Shown here piece after piece: positions 13,737 through 14,585 of a stretch of 14,585 bases of DNA. The first letter of the stretch is position 1; each line of letters opens with the position of its first letter. The stretch lies in contig JAQVLH010000011.1 in NCBI GenBank assembly GCA_028704265.1, positions 1 to 14,585 of the forward strand. Reading direction: 5' to 3'. The position numbers were made by a program, and so were the translations under genes. The notes beneath the pieces were generated by a model. It saw only the letters and a list, made by a program, of their open reading frames with translations. It had not been told where the DNA came from and searched no databases. This DNA is from Candidatus Nanoarchaeia archaeon (GTDB lineage Archaea; Nanobdellota; Nanobdellia; Tiddalikarchaeales; Tiddalikarchaeaceae).

Positions 13737-14585
13737 AATATTTTAATAATTTAGGATTTTTTATAAAAATTTTAGCAGCCAATAATGCAAGATTATCCCT
13801 GTTAATTTTTTCAAGAGCGTTTTTAATGCTTGATGACTTTGCATCTTTTATTAATGAATCATAATCTTTATTTTTAAAATTGCACATTATTTTATGGCAT
13901 AATAAATGAACTAATAATTCTTTTTTTGAATTTAATAAATTAGGAGAGTTATTATTTACTATATTTATTAAAGATTCATCAATTGATTTAAATGCAGGAA
14001 TTATTCCCCCTCCAGTAGTTGCCTTAACTAAACCGCAAGCATCCCCATATAAATAAACATTCAAATCATTCTTTTTTATAAAATTTGAATTAAAAGGATT
14101 AAATAACGGAATTAAACCCGCATTTGTCTCTAAAATTTTTCCTTTTATTTTTAATGAATTCATAAAATATTCAAGCTTTTTATTAACACTACTCATATCT
14201 TTTGATGCAACCCCAATTCTTACACAATTGCCAGATACTGGAACTTTCCATGCAAAAAAATCCTTAAAAAATTCATCAAAATAAACACTATAAGCATCAG
14301 CATTTGATTTAGCTTTAATTACATATTGTTTTCCTAAAAAATAGTTCATATTTTTAATAATACCAAAATGCTTATTCACTAAAGATGAAGGGCCGTCACA
14401 GCCAATAATGGTTTTCGTTTTTGCTGAAAATTTATTTAAAATTATTTTGCCATTTTTTTCTCCAATAAATTCATTGCCTAGCATTATTTTTGTTCCAGCA
14501 TTTTTCGCCCGATTTAGCAAATAATTGTCAAACAAGAACCTGTCAACAACGTATTCTTTTGAATTAATTATTAATGACTCATTTT
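13723..14585 (-). CDS. Geranylgeranyl reductase-family FAD-dependent oxidoreductase (partial, N-terminus cut by window end)
   Basis: C-terminal 287 residues of a flavoprotein like digeranylgeranylglycerophospholipid reductase, which saturates the isoprenoid chains of archaeal membrane lipids. The frame stays open to the window edge, and the edge sequence KEYVVDRFLFDNYLLNRAKNAG matches the family's V-x-R-x-x-F-D-x-x-L-x-x-x-A block, so the TTG at 14535 is internal, not a start. Following are the strand ending TIIGCDGPSS (second FAD contact), FFAWKVPVSGNCVRIGVAS (the family's Y-x-W-x-F-P element, here F-x-W-x-V-P) and YLYGDACGLVKATTGGGI, the conserved G-D-A-x-G-x-V-K-x-x-x-G-G-G-I FAD loop. The GxGxxG dinucleotide motif lies outside the window. 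Whether it acts on lipids, quinones or another prenyl substrate is inference from family. Confidence 0.88.
   Translation of the reverse strand, partial: NESLIINSKEYVVDRFLFDNYLLNRAKNAGTKIMLGNEFIGEKNGKIILNKFSAKTKTIIGCDGPSSLVNKHFGIIKNMNYFLGKQYVIKAKSNADAYSVYFDEFFKDFFAWKVPVSGNCVRIGVASKDMSSVNKKLEYFMNSLKIKGKILETNAGLIPLFNPFNSNFIKKNDLNVYLYGDACGLVKATTGGGIIPAFKSIDESLINIVNNNSPNLLNSKKELLVHLLCHKIMCNFKNKDYDSLIKDAKSSSIKNALEKINRDNLALLAAKIFIKNPKLLKYFKFH

Noticed and set aside
14533..14535. TTG as the start of the flavoprotein gene
   Set aside because: The frame is open upstream to the window edge and the upstream codons encode the conserved V-D-R-F block, so the gene is truncated by the window rather than starting here.
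14496..14535. FDNYLLNR in the flavoprotein as a third copy of the F-x-K-Y-L-L motif of the unknown paralogues
   Set aside because: It belongs to the conserved R-x-x-F-D-x-x-L block of geranylgeranyl reductases; the resemblance is short and coincidental.

Overview
The window is a very AT-rich, tightly packed stretch of archaeal chromosome. The archaeal assignment rests on a proteasome alpha subunit, exosome Rrp4/Rrp41/Rrp42, SBDS, RNase P proteins Pop5 and Rpp30, RNA polymerase RpoK, eL40, transcription factor TFE and a geranylgeranyl-reductase-family flavoprotein. Short proteins, very high A+T, a class II lysyl-tRNA synthetase and the unusual joins between conserved clusters suggest a DPANN-type archaeon (Woesearchaeota/Pacearchaeota-like). 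That lineage call is inference; domain Archaea is secure.

Left half, bottom strand (about 8213 down to 1): a SAM-dependent methyltransferase, then Rpp30, two small unknown proteins that look like tandem paralogues, Pop5, PsmA, SBDS, Rrp4, Rrp41, a FAU-1-like ribonuclease, Rrp42, RpoK and ribosomal protein uS2 (cut by the window start). This is the archaeal RNase P-proteasome-SBDS-exosome superoperon joined to the rpoK-rps2 end of a ribosomal/RNA polymerase cluster. It puts tRNA 5' processing, protein turnover, ribosome maturation, RNA decay and transcription/translation parts in one block. From pop5 to rps2 the genes overlap or nearly touch, and most carry a GGTGA- or GAGG-type Shine-Dalgarno in the end of the preceding gene. 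From Rpp30 to pop5 the genes are spaced by 24-51 bases, lack a Shine-Dalgarno, and (most clearly for the first three) have a TATA-like box at leaderless distance.

Right half, top strand (8256 to 13736): a secreted transglutaminase-like protein diverges from the methyltransferase across 42 bases. It is followed by eL40, class II LysRS, a site-2-protease-like membrane metallopeptidase with a sequon-rich extracytoplasmic insert, and TFE alpha. The end of TFE overlaps tail to tail by 14 bases with a bottom-strand geranylgeranyl reductase-like gene cut by the window end.

There is no mobile element, CRISPR array, tRNA or rRNA, and no gene-free stretch longer than about 85 bases. The points most worth following are the unknown paralogue pair inside the RNase P cluster, the FAU-1 nuclease inserted between the two catalytic-ring exosome genes, and the split between leaderless and Shine-Dalgarno starts.
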